Shown: piece by piece, positions 1-5,190 of the stretch | Numbering within the stretch: the first letter of the stretch is position 1 | Layout: every line of letters begins with the position of its first letter | Source of the DNA: JBCDBY01 sp039182715 | GTDB taxonomy: Bacteria > Planctomycetota > PLA2 | Reading direction: 5' to 3' | Length of the DNA: 11,573 nucleotides | Assembly: GCA_039182715.1 (NCBI GenBank) | Contig: JBCDBY010000131.1 | Span: 1-11,573 of the forward strand | The notes under the pieces: model-generated | Databases searched by the model: none | What the model saw: only the letters and a program-made list of their open reading frames with translations | Told to the model about the DNA's origin: nothing | Translations under genes and position numbers: made by a program

Positions 1-20
1 CTAGGCACTGTTTGAGAAGT
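1..20 (+). repeat. Left terminal inverted repeat of the IS
   Basis: This is identical over 20 bases to the reverse complement of 909-928. Identity stops at base 21. The first four bases (CTAG) may be target rather than element sequence. Confidence 0.92.
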
Positions 21-65
21 GGGTTTCTGACCGATTCATAGGGAAGGGACCGCACCTCCCGCGCT

Positions 66-72
66 GAGGAGA
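66..72 (+). promoter_or_regulatory. Ribosome binding site of transposase orfA
   Basis: GAGGAGA lies 5 bases before the GTG at 78. It selects that GTG over the other GTG and ATG codons nearby. Confidence 0.7.
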
Positions 73-77
73 TCGTC

Positions 78-467
78 GTGATCCGACGGGTGAATCGGCA
101 TGAGTTGACTGACGAGCAGTGGGAAGTCATCGAGCCGCTGCTGCCGAAGCCGAGTCGCATGGGACGTCCGCCTCGGGACTCCCGCGAGATGCTCGAGTCG
201 ATGCTTTGGCTGCTGCGTACCGGTGCGCCGTGGCGCGACTTGCCGGACTGGTTCGGGCCCTGGGAAACGGCGTACTGTCGTTTCCGGCAATGGCGAGACG
301 CCGGTGTCCTGGATCGAGTGATCCGGCGACTCCAGGTGATGCTGGCTGATCGCGACAAGATCGACTGGGAGCTCTGGTGCATCGACGGGACGACGGTGCG
401 GGCCGCTCGGTGCGCGACCGGGGCGCGCAAAGGGGGGGCTCGCAAGAGCCCGCAGACCACGCGTTAG
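78..467 (+). CDS. IS5-family transposase, orfA (N-terminal half)
   Basis: This is the N-terminal part of a DDE transposase, 129 residues if read without frameshifting. It starts at GTG 78 behind a good GAGGAGA site. Residues 10-75 match the DUF4096-type N-terminal region of IS5/IS427 transposases (LTDEQWEVIEPLLP, then GRPPRDSREML, WLLRTGAPWRDLP and FGPWETAYCRFRQW). The first catalytic aspartate is D103 in CIDGT. Alone it lacks the second D and the E, so it needs orfB. Ribosomes slipping back one base in the G run at 432-438 would join residue 120 to orfB and give a 283-residue enzyme. The unshifted product ends in KSPQTTR and may act as a regulator, which is inference. Confidence 0.9.
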   Translation: MIRRVNRHELTDEQWEVIEPLLPKPSRMGRPPRDSREMLESMLWLLRTGAPWRDLPDWFGPWETAYCRFRQWRDAGVLDRVIRRLQVMLADRDKIDWELWCIDGTTVRAARCATGARKGGARKSPQTTR

Positions 468-928
468 GCCGCTCCCGCGGAGGTTTGACGACCAAGATCC
501 ACTTAATCGTCGATGGTCGAGGCACGCCGTTGGGCCTGGCCCTCAGTCCCGGTCAGCGCAACGAATCGACCCGCTTCGTCGAAGTGCTGGAGGCTTCGCG
601 ACTCCCGCCGACGAGGTATCGCGGTCGCTACCGACCCGACCGCTTGGCGGCGGACATGGGCTACAACGCCGAGTGGATCCGCGAGTGGCTGTGGAAGCGC
701 GGCATCGAGCCGGTCATTCCGCGCCGGGCCGCCGAGCCGCCGCCCGACGAGCCGTTCGATCGAGACGCCTATCGCGGCCGCAACATCGTCGAGCGGTGCA
801 TCGGATGGCTCAAGGAGTCCCGTCGCGTCTTCAGCCGGTTCGACAAGCTCGCGACTTCCTACGCCGCCTTCCTGAATCTCGCGATCCTGCTCCGGCTGCT
901 CAAATTCGACTTCTCAAACAGTGCCTAG
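377..928 (+). CDS. IS5-family transposase, orfB (C-terminal catalytic half)
   Basis: This is the C-terminal catalytic part of the transposase, in the -1 frame relative to orfA. The meaningful part starts near 437. The upstream portion from the GTG at 377 is out of the family frame, so orfB is probably made only as the fusion. In fusion numbering the second catalytic aspartate is D193 (AADMGYN) and the glutamate is E239 (NIVERCIGWLKESRR), giving D103-D193-E239. The downstream RFDKLATSYAAFLNLA block is also family-typical. There is no internal stop or deletion, so the enzyme looks active. The stop codon TAG (926-928) sits inside the terminal CTAG, so the reading frame ends exactly at the tip of the element. 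Confidence 0.9.
   Translation: MHRRDDGAGRSVRDRGAQRGGSQEPADHALGRSRGGLTTKIHLIVDGRGTPLGLALSPGQRNESTRFVEVLEASRLPPTRYRGRYRPDRLAADMGYNAEWIREWLWKRGIEPVIPRRAAEPPPDEPFDRDAYRGRNIVERCIGWLKESRRVFSRFDKLATSYAAFLNLAILLRLLKFDFSNSA
429..440 (+). other. Probable programmed -1 frameshift site of the transposase
   Basis: Three A then seven G (429-438) lie in the overlap of the two transposase frames, read in orfA as AAA GGG GGG GCT. A glycyl-tRNA on GGG (435-437) can re-pair with GGG at 434-436, moving translation into the orfB frame at 437. The predicted fusion reads RKGG-GSQEPADHALGRSRGG, which restores the continuous family motif. Confidence 0.75.
909..928 (-). repeat. Right terminal inverted repeat of the IS
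   Basis: This is the reverse complement of bases 1-20 with no mismatch. It also encodes the last residues (DFSNSA) and the stop codon of transposase orfB. Confidence 0.92.
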
Positions 929-1162
929 CTGCGGCACGGGTGCCGCAGCGCGGCGAAGAGCAATCCGCCGTCGTAGCGCGCGTTCGGTCCGAGAGACCCC
1001 CGCTCTACGAAGCAGCCCGAGAAACTCGGTCCGAAAGCTCGCAGGTCGTTGCTCGACCGGACCTTGCGACGTTCGGGCGACATCGCAATCGCGAACAATC
1101 GCGAACGATGGCATGCGGGGTTTCGCGGTACGACGGCACCTGATCCGGTACAAACCGGTAGG
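929..1162 (+). repeat. Hairpin-rich dispersed repeat, copy A
   Basis: The first 104 bases (929-1032) match 3308-3412 with about 10 mismatches and one inserted base. Similarity returns at 1081-1136 (GCAATCG, then GCATGCGG, TTCGCGGTACG) after a stretch of different length, and fades towards 1162. The repeat opens with a perfect 20-bp palindrome (929-948: CTGCGGCAC-GG-GTGCCGCAG). Further inverted pairs are TCGTAG/CTACGA (971-976, 1005-1010), CCGAG-AAA-CTCGG (1017-1029) and CCGGT-ACAA-ACCGG (1145-1158). I see no convincing coding frame. It fills the gap between the IS and the lipoprotein gene; bases 1163-1237 show nothing further. Confidence 0.85.
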
Positions 1163-1237
1163 GATGGATGCCCAGCTCGCACACGCACCGGTGAGGTCCG
1201 TCGGTCGTGCGAGAGGATCCAGGCGACCGTTGTAGAG

Positions 1238-3211
1238 GTGGAGCCAGACATTCGAATACTCACAGCAACCCGAACACTCGCGATCCTCGCGCTGCTCGGT
1301 TCTGCTTGTACCGACAAGCGAAGCGAAGATGCTCCCCGGTCGCCAGAAGAGTGGACTCGTGTCATCGACAATCCGTTCGCGGGAAGCCAGCTCGTGACCG
1401 AGGACTACACGCACGTCGTCACGCAGGTCGTGGACGCGTTGTCGGGAGCCCCGATTCCGGGCGCAAAGCTCACGCTCGTCGAGGTCAACGCCCGGGAAGC
1501 GCGGACGTCCCCGGTGCCCAGGGCGTCGGCCACCGCGGATGAGTTCGGTTTCGTGCGGGTGCCAGCAGACCCGGAGTACTGGGGATACGCGTTCGTCGAA
1601 GCGGCCGGGTATGCCCCGAACGTTGAGCAGGGGGCCCCCGATTTTCCGGTCGCCCTCTCTCCTGGCACGGATGTCCGGGTACGCATTCTGGATCCCCTCG
1701 GTCGGCCTGCCAACGGCACACAGGCGCAGTACTACTTCGGGGGCGGCAGTGGCCCCAACGCACGCCAGCCCGTCGCGGACGCAACCGGCCAGGTCACCTT
1801 CCGGAGCATCGATGTCCGTGAGGGGCTCTTGTTTCCGATCGGGGAGTTCGTCGCGGGCGAGGACATCGACCTCGGCAAGATTCCGGCATTCGACGGTGTG
1901 CGCACGGTGCACGGCCAACCGGGAGGAACCGTAGTTGGGCGTGTCCTCGACCTGCATGGCAAGCCGATCTCGGGAGCCCCTGTGGGCGTCACGGGATGGC
2001 ATCACGGCCCTTGGACAACCACGGATCGCGAAGGCAACTTTCGGCTCGTCGGCGTGGAGAGTCACTCGGAAATCCGTGTCTACCGGTCTCCCATTGGTGA
2101 CGAGGTTGTCGCAGACTTCGAAGCGCCGCCGCGCGGCACGCGCGTCACCGTCCGGGAGGGGTGGAAGGAAGAGCGAAAGGGAATCGCGCGCATTCGGGTT
2201 CAGATCCCTACGGCTCCCAAGGCCACGATCGACAAGGTTGAACTCGTCGCCGTCCGAACCTCCGACGGCCGCACGAACGCATGGACTCTCCAGGACGCTC
2301 CCGACGACTTCGACATCGAGCTACCGGAGGGTCAGTGGGAACTGCGCGTGGGAAGCGGGGTCGATCCGTGCCTTCCTCGCGTCGCCCAACTCGAGGTCAT
2401 CGCCGGCAAGACGGCAAACGTCGACGTTCCGCTCAAGCTTTGGCCGCGGACCCGGATCGACATCCCGGATCTTGAGGTGGGCTGGGGGGTCGTCGTTTCC
2501 TCAACGGATGCCCAGCGCTGGCTGACGGACGATGAGGAGGAATCCGGCCTCGTACGCCTCCCCCGCGATCGCGCGCTCGTCGTGCGGGTCGTTACCTCCT
2601 CGTGCTCGGCCGCCGGATACCCCGGTGGGTTCGCCAAGGTCTCGCCGGGAGACGTTGACGGCATCCGTCTCGCGCCGCCCCCCAACCGGACCGAGTGGGA
2701 CACCTTCCCTTTCTTCGTTCAGTCGGACGACGCCGCCGAATCGGGCTCAAGCGTAATCACCGTGCTCGGCCCCGACGGAAATCCCTTGGAAGGCGCAAGC
2801 GTGAAGCGGACGCACGGCAACGCCATCGAGATGCGCTACACGGACGAGGAAGGCCAGGTATCCGGTGGCCCCACCGGTGCGCACGTCGAGGTTCGGACCG
2901 AGGATGAGCACGGCTACTGGGCGCCGTTGAGAATGCGCCTCTCCGGTGCCGGTCCATGGACGATGCGCTACGGCAAGGCGAGTGTGCGGATCGAGGTGCG
3001 AGACGAAGAGGGGAATCGGTGCACCTGGTATGGGCTGTTCCCGGATGGCGATGCCGCTTGGGAAGTCGATGAGGACGTGAGCCTGTTCGGCATGCAGCCG
3101 GGCTTCTATCGGATCCTTGCGTGCGCGCCGGGCAAACGGGGCGTCATTCGACAGTTCCGCCTGGAAGAGGGCACGACGCGACGTCTCCAGATCGTGCTCC
3201 CGAATGAGTGA
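1238..3211 (+). CDS. Probable lipoprotein with several carboxypeptidase-regulatory-like/Ig-like modules
   Basis: This is a 657-residue predicted envelope protein from the GTG at 1238. The frame stays open upstream to 1049, but that part translates repeat A and lacks protein-like character. From 1238 a short hydrophobic signal (TLAILALLGSAC) ends in a lipobox-like GSAC with C24 as the candidate lipidated residue. The -3 glycine is permissive rather than ideal. Beta-rich modules of the form VxDxxGxPIxGA...T-D-x-x-G-x-F/V follow at about residues 62-127, 145-192, 229-275 (best match: GRVLDLHGKPISGAPVGV) and 504-542. This style is typical of CarboxypepD_reg/DUF4198-like surface proteins. Four later cysteines (377, 456, 595, 629) could form disulfides. 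No catalytic motif is seen, so a binding or structural role is inferred. No strong ribosome binding site precedes 1238, and the start is the least certain part. It is flanked by repeat copies A and B. Confidence 0.75.
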   Translation: MEPDIRILTATRTLAILALLGSACTDKRSEDAPRSPEEWTRVIDNPFAGSQLVTEDYTHVVTQVVDALSGAPIPGAKLTLVEVNAREARTSPVPRASATADEFGFVRVPADPEYWGYAFVEAAGYAPNVEQGAPDFPVALSPGTDVRVRILDPLGRPANGTQAQYYFGGGSGPNARQPVADATGQVTFRSIDVREGLLFPIGEFVAGEDIDLGKIPAFDGVRTVHGQPGGTVVGRVLDLHGKPISGAPVGVTGWHHGPWTTTDREGNFRLVGVESHSEIRVYRSPIGDEVVADFEAPPRGTRVTVREGWKEERKGIARIRVQIPTAPKATIDKVELVAVRTSDGRTNAWTLQDAPDDFDIELPEGQWELRVGSGVDPCLPRVAQLEVIAGKTANVDVPLKLWPRTRIDIPDLEVGWGVVVSSTDAQRWLTDDEEESGLVRLPRDRALVVRVVTSSCSAAGYPGGFAKVSPGDVDGIRLAPPPNRTEWDTFPFFVQSDDAAESGSSVITVLGPDGNPLEGASVKRTHGNAIEMRYTDEEGQVSGGPTGAHVEVRTEDEHGYWAPLRMRLSGAGPWTMRYGKASVRIEVRDEEGNRCTWYGLFPDGDAAWEVDEDVSLFGMQPGFYRILACAPGKRGVIRQFRLEEGTTRRLQIVLPNE

Positions 3212-3307
3212 CTTCGCCCGAAGCTTCGCGCGTTCGCTTATGGAATCGAACCACTCTTGAAGTCGAGCGGCGCAAACCCAGCGAGCAGCAGGGGTTGAGG
3301 CGCCCGG

Positions 3308-3527
3308 CTGCGGCACGGGTGCCGCAGCGCGGCGAGGAGCAATCCGCCTTCGTAGCGCGCGTTCGACCGGAGAGCCCCCCGCTTTACGAAAGCAGCGCGA
3401 GGAGCTCGGTCCATGTGCTCGAATGCAGATTGCGCACAGGGGCGTGGCTCGCAATCGTCCACTGGCAACAGCGACTGCATGCGGCAATTCGCGGTACGGG
3501 AGCCCCGGATCCCGCAGCTACCGGAGA
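3308..3527 (+). repeat. Hairpin-rich dispersed repeat, copy B
   Basis: This is a second copy of the element at 929, in direct orientation. The 20-bp palindrome (3308-3327) is unchanged. The TCGTAG/CTACGA pair of copy A becomes TTCGTAG/TTACGAA here (3349-3355, 3384-3390): one extra T-A pair is gained through a substitution plus the inserted base, and one G-C becomes G-T. The third hairpin keeps its CGAG/CTCG core (3398-3401, 3405-3408) with a different loop. Homology to copy A is strong to 3412, resumes at about 3449-3500, and fades near 3527, just inside the end of the minus-strand gene at 3518. It lies between the convergent 3' ends of the genes ending at 3211 and 3518. The 96 bases before it (3212-3307) hold only a small CTTCG/CGAAG inverted repeat after the stop. 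Confidence 0.85.
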
Positions 3528-4042
3528 GGTCCGCGGTGAATCGGATGGGACGCCAGCCAATCGCGGCAGTATCCGAGGACGATGTCGTCGATGTTCTTGC
3601 GTGTCGCGCTGGGCCAGTAGTGCTGGACGTGATCCTGTTGGAGGTCTTCGTGCGCGTAGCTCAGAAGGTAGAAGTCGTCCAGCTCCCGAAAGAAGTCCAG
3701 CTCCATGCACAGATCCCGGAGCTCGACAAGCGTGGGGCCCGTTGGCGCCGCTCCTTCGAGGATCTTCGAGGCGCAGATCGAGGCGTAGGCGACGGCCGCA
3801 TCCTCCTCCGACTTGGACCGCTCGACTCCCAGTTCGTCCAGCGCCCGATCGACCAGGGCAGCCGCTTCCCAGTGATCGAGCGGTTCGACGGCACCGGCCA
3901 GTTCGCACAGGGCGGGCGTATCGCGACCTGGCGTCAACTGGTCGACAGCCCACACGATCCACCGCGCATCGATGGGCCGCTTCAGCCCTCGAAGGGCTAC
4001 GACCTCGGCGGTGGTCAAGGGCTCGGTCTTCATCGACTTCAA
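3518..4042 (-). CDS. Unrecognised acidic protein, 174 residues
   Basis: I do not recognise this family. It is a soluble, acidic, probably helical protein (TTAEVVALRGLKRPIDARWIV, then AAALVDRALDELGV, EEDAAVAYASICASKIL, ELDFFRELDDFYLLSYAHEDL), with no signal peptide or membrane segment. The TTG at 4042 is chosen because AAGAGG (4048-4053) precedes it by 5-6 bases. An ATG at 4033 gives a product three residues shorter but lacks a site. The ribosome binding site lies in the 3' arm of a 14-bp hairpin (4047-4076), so translation may be regulated. It lies 81 bp downstream of another unknown minus-strand gene and ends inside the edge of repeat B. Size and setting would suit an immunity-type or other accessory protein, but no partner toxin is visible. 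The opposite-strand frame over the same bases looks like an antisense shadow. Confidence 0.72.
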   Translation of the reverse strand: MKSMKTEPLTTAEVVALRGLKRPIDARWIVWAVDQLTPGRDTPALCELAGAVEPLDHWEAAALVDRALDELGVERSKSEEDAAVAYASICASKILEGAAPTGPTLVELRDLCMELDFFRELDDFYLLSYAHEDLQQDHVQHYWPSATRKNIDDIVLGYCRDWLASHPIHRGPLR

Positions 4043-4046
4043 GGTT

Positions 4047-4076
4047 GACCTCTTGCCTCCAAGGAGACAAGAGATC
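4047..4076 (-). promoter_or_regulatory. RNA hairpin covering the ribosome binding site of the 3518-4042 gene
   Basis: Read on the minus strand, GATCTCTTGTCTCC pairs with GGAGGCAAGAGGTC around a TT loop. All 14 positions pair, two of them U-G. The plus strand reads C-A at those two positions, so the full stem exists only in minus-strand RNA. The 3' arm contains both GGAGG and AAGAGG and ends 4 bases before the TTG start. There is no U run, so a translational switch fits better than a terminator. Confidence 0.6.
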
Positions 4077-4123
4077 GATGGTGGCAGCCGATCTTGGCAT
4101 CACGCCCCAACCTCCTACTCGAA

Positions 4124-4537
4124 CTAGCCGCGTTCTCGAGCAGTTCTCTCGTAGAGGCACACCTCGACCAAGGCATCGTCGACCGGCGGCTCCCTCGTCA
4201 GGTAGTGATGGCCTGGCTTGTTCGCCTCGATCAACCCGTCGAGCAGTCCACAGCACGCCCACCAGCCCTTTCGCGTGTTTGCCCAGCGGAACGCGTTCCC
4301 GGCCAATCGCGAAAGCGAGACCTCGGGCTCGACATCCACCAACGTGAGGGTCAGCGAGTCCAGATTGAGAGTACGTAGGCCCTCGATCAGATGGAGAGAC
4401 ACCTCATGAGACTCACCCGCGGCGAGGCGCCCGAGAATCTGTCTCAGCGCCCGAATGTCGCCCAGACGGTCGGCATCGATTCGAATCGTCAAGCCATACG
4501 CGCCCGCGTAGCAACAAACAAACGCACCCACGGACAC
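4124..4537 (-). CDS. Unrecognised small protein, 137 residues
   Basis: I cannot name this family. The frame opens at GTG 4555, but a strong AGGAGG (4543-4548) sits 5 bases before the GTG at 4537, so that start is preferred and gives 137 residues. Visible features are an N-terminal beta-like segment (VGAFVCCYAGAYGLTIRI), then DADRLGDIRALRQILGRLAAGE, LHLIEGLRTLNLDSLTLTLV, a tryptophan-rich centre (AFRWANTRKGWWACCGLLDGL) and an ending GHHYLTREPPVDDALVEVCLYE. It has no clear signal peptide or membrane span. The alternation of strands with a closing DDALVEV segment is reminiscent of small hypothetical or immunity-like proteins, but this is impression only. It is probably cotranscribed with the gene at 3518-4042, 81 bp downstream. 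Confidence 0.7.
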   Translation of the reverse strand: MSVGAFVCCYAGAYGLTIRIDADRLGDIRALRQILGRLAAGESHEVSLHLIEGLRTLNLDSLTLTLVDVEPEVSLSRLAGNAFRWANTRKGWWACCGLLDGLIEANKPGHHYLTREPPVDDALVEVCLYERTARERG

Positions 4538-4542
4538 GCTCA

Positions 4543-4548
4543 CCTCCT
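4543..4548 (-). promoter_or_regulatory. Ribosome binding site deciding the start at 4537
   Basis: AGGAGG on the minus strand is 5 bases from the GTG at 4537-4535. The open frame extends further upstream to 4555, but the GTG there would lie upstream of this site, so the shorter start is favoured. Confidence 0.65.
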
Positions 4549-4639
4549 GCCTCACTCGCCTGCACGTCCCTGTTTCGAGCCTCGCGCCATGCTAAGTGAC
4601 CTGCCTCGCTCAGAGAGATAGACCGTGCCCATCTCAGTT

Positions 4640-4658
4640 CAGCGGCGAAGAGCCACTG
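4640..4658 (-). terminator. Stem-loop just after the DinB-like gene, possible weak terminator
   Basis: On the minus strand CAGTGGC-TCTTC-GCCGCTG forms a 7-bp stem (one G-U pair) starting 4 bases after the TAG of the 4663-5190 gene. No U tract follows, so intrinsic termination is uncertain. The rest of 4538-4662 shows no other clear element. Confidence 0.35.
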
Positions 4659-4662
4659 CAGT

Positions 4663-5190
4663 CTACGAACCCGGCGGCCGCTTGTACGTGCCCTTCGTGT
4701 GCTGCTTCGACTGGCCGCGCGGGATGGTCAGCGACTGGAACTCCTTGCCGCGCGCGGCGCGGGCGAGGAGCACCAGCTGGCCGACGTGATAGGAGTAGTG
4801 CGACAGCTGGCGCAGCAGCGCCTCGCGCACGGTGAGCGGCTCGCTGCGGATGGTGATCGTCTTGTCGAGGTCGCCGTCGTCCAGCGCGCCGATGGCGTCG
4901 AGGCAGCAGGTCCAGCCTTCCGCCCAGAGCGCGCGCAACGCTTCGGGCGAACGGTGCTGGTCCTCGAACTCGCCGTCGCGGTCGCGGAAGGTCTTTTCGC
5001 CGTCGCTGGTCAGGAACTCCGTCCAGCGCGACAGCATGTTGCCGTGCATGTGCTGCACGATGATGGCGATGCTGTTCGCCTCGTCGTCGCTGCGCGTGTG
5101 CCAGTCGCCGACTTCGAGCTGCGCCAGCGAGCGGTCCCCCAGCCGGCGCGTGCGCTCGAACTCGAAACGAATGGTTGCCAGCTCGCTCAT
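4663..5190 (-). CDS. DinB-like / DUF1572 family protein
   Basis: This 175-residue four-helix-bundle protein is of the DinB superfamily, closest in appearance to DUF1572. Signs are MSELATIRFEFERTRRLGDRSL at the start, NSIAIIVQHMHGNMLSRWTEFLT in helix 2, EALRALWAEGWTCCLDAI, and LLRQLSHYSYHVGQLVLLAR near the end. Candidate metal ligands are H47 or H49 with H131 and H135 (HxxxH), the usual DinB arrangement. These proteins are metal-binding, often thiol-transferase-like or damage-related, and the substrate here cannot be read. The frame is open further upstream into aroB, but the ATG at 5190 overlaps the aroB stop (ATGA, 4 bp), so translational coupling fixes this start. It is the last gene of the membrane protein-aroB-DUF1572 operon. 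The accessory region begins just beyond it. Confidence 0.88.
   Translation of the reverse strand: MSELATIRFEFERTRRLGDRSLAQLEVGDWHTRSDDEANSIAIIVQHMHGNMLSRWTEFLTSDGEKTFRDRDGEFEDQHRSPEALRALWAEGWTCCLDAIGALDDGDLDKTITIRSEPLTVREALLRQLSHYSYHVGQLVLLARAARGKEFQSLTIPRGQSKQHTKGTYKRPPGS

Larger units (their letters stand above)
1..928 (+). mobile_element. IS5-family insertion sequence (IS427-like), apparently intact
   Basis: Both ends carry a perfect 20-bp inverted repeat beginning CTAGGCACTG (1-20 and 909-928). The outermost CTAG at each end is itself a palindrome. It is the kind of target IS5-family elements use, so it may be a 4-bp target duplication, leaving 16-bp terminal repeats at 5-20 and 909-924. 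Inside is a two-frame transposase whose motifs (IDGT, DHALGRSRGG, AADMGYN, NIVERCIGWLKE) are those of the IS427 subgroup. The roughly 920-bp size is normal for the group. The element begins at the first base of the window, so the left flank is unseen and a true duplication cannot be confirmed. The right end abuts the 20-bp palindrome of repeat copy A. Confidence 0.93.

Noticed and set aside
1049..1237. Longer N-terminus of the 1238-3211 lipoprotein
   Set aside because: This part translates repeat A and is unlike the protein. A signal sequence with lipobox follows the GTG at 1238.
914..2065. Minus-strand frame of 383 codons opposite repeat A and the lipoprotein gene
   Set aside because: It is antisense to the lipoprotein and its beginning, and has no motif or coherent composition.
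3230..3310. A tRNA gene on the minus strand around the GGTTCGATTCC motif
   Set aside because: The T stem has only three solid pairs, and no complementary acceptor or anticodon stem exists at the right distances.
929..3412. Integron attC sites around a cassette
   Set aside because: I could not find the GTTRRRY/RYYYAAC core pairs at the repeat boundaries, no integrase is in view, and the repeat is longer than most attC. The cassette idea stays only as an untested analogy.
3413..4048. Plus-strand frame opposite the 174-residue gene
   Set aside because: It is the typical antisense shadow of the minus-strand frame, has no ribosome binding site, and begins inside the repeat.
3208..4347. Long plus-strand open frame (379 codons) after the lipoprotein gene
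   Set aside because: The translation is arginine/proline/serine-rich and without family-like blocks. It crosses repeat B and lies antisense to minus-strand frames that look like real proteins and have ribosome binding sites.
4641..4652. Third, very short match to the repeat (GCGGCGAAGAGC)
   Set aside because: Only 12 bases match and the flanks do not. It is better explained as part of the stem-loop after the DinB-like gene.
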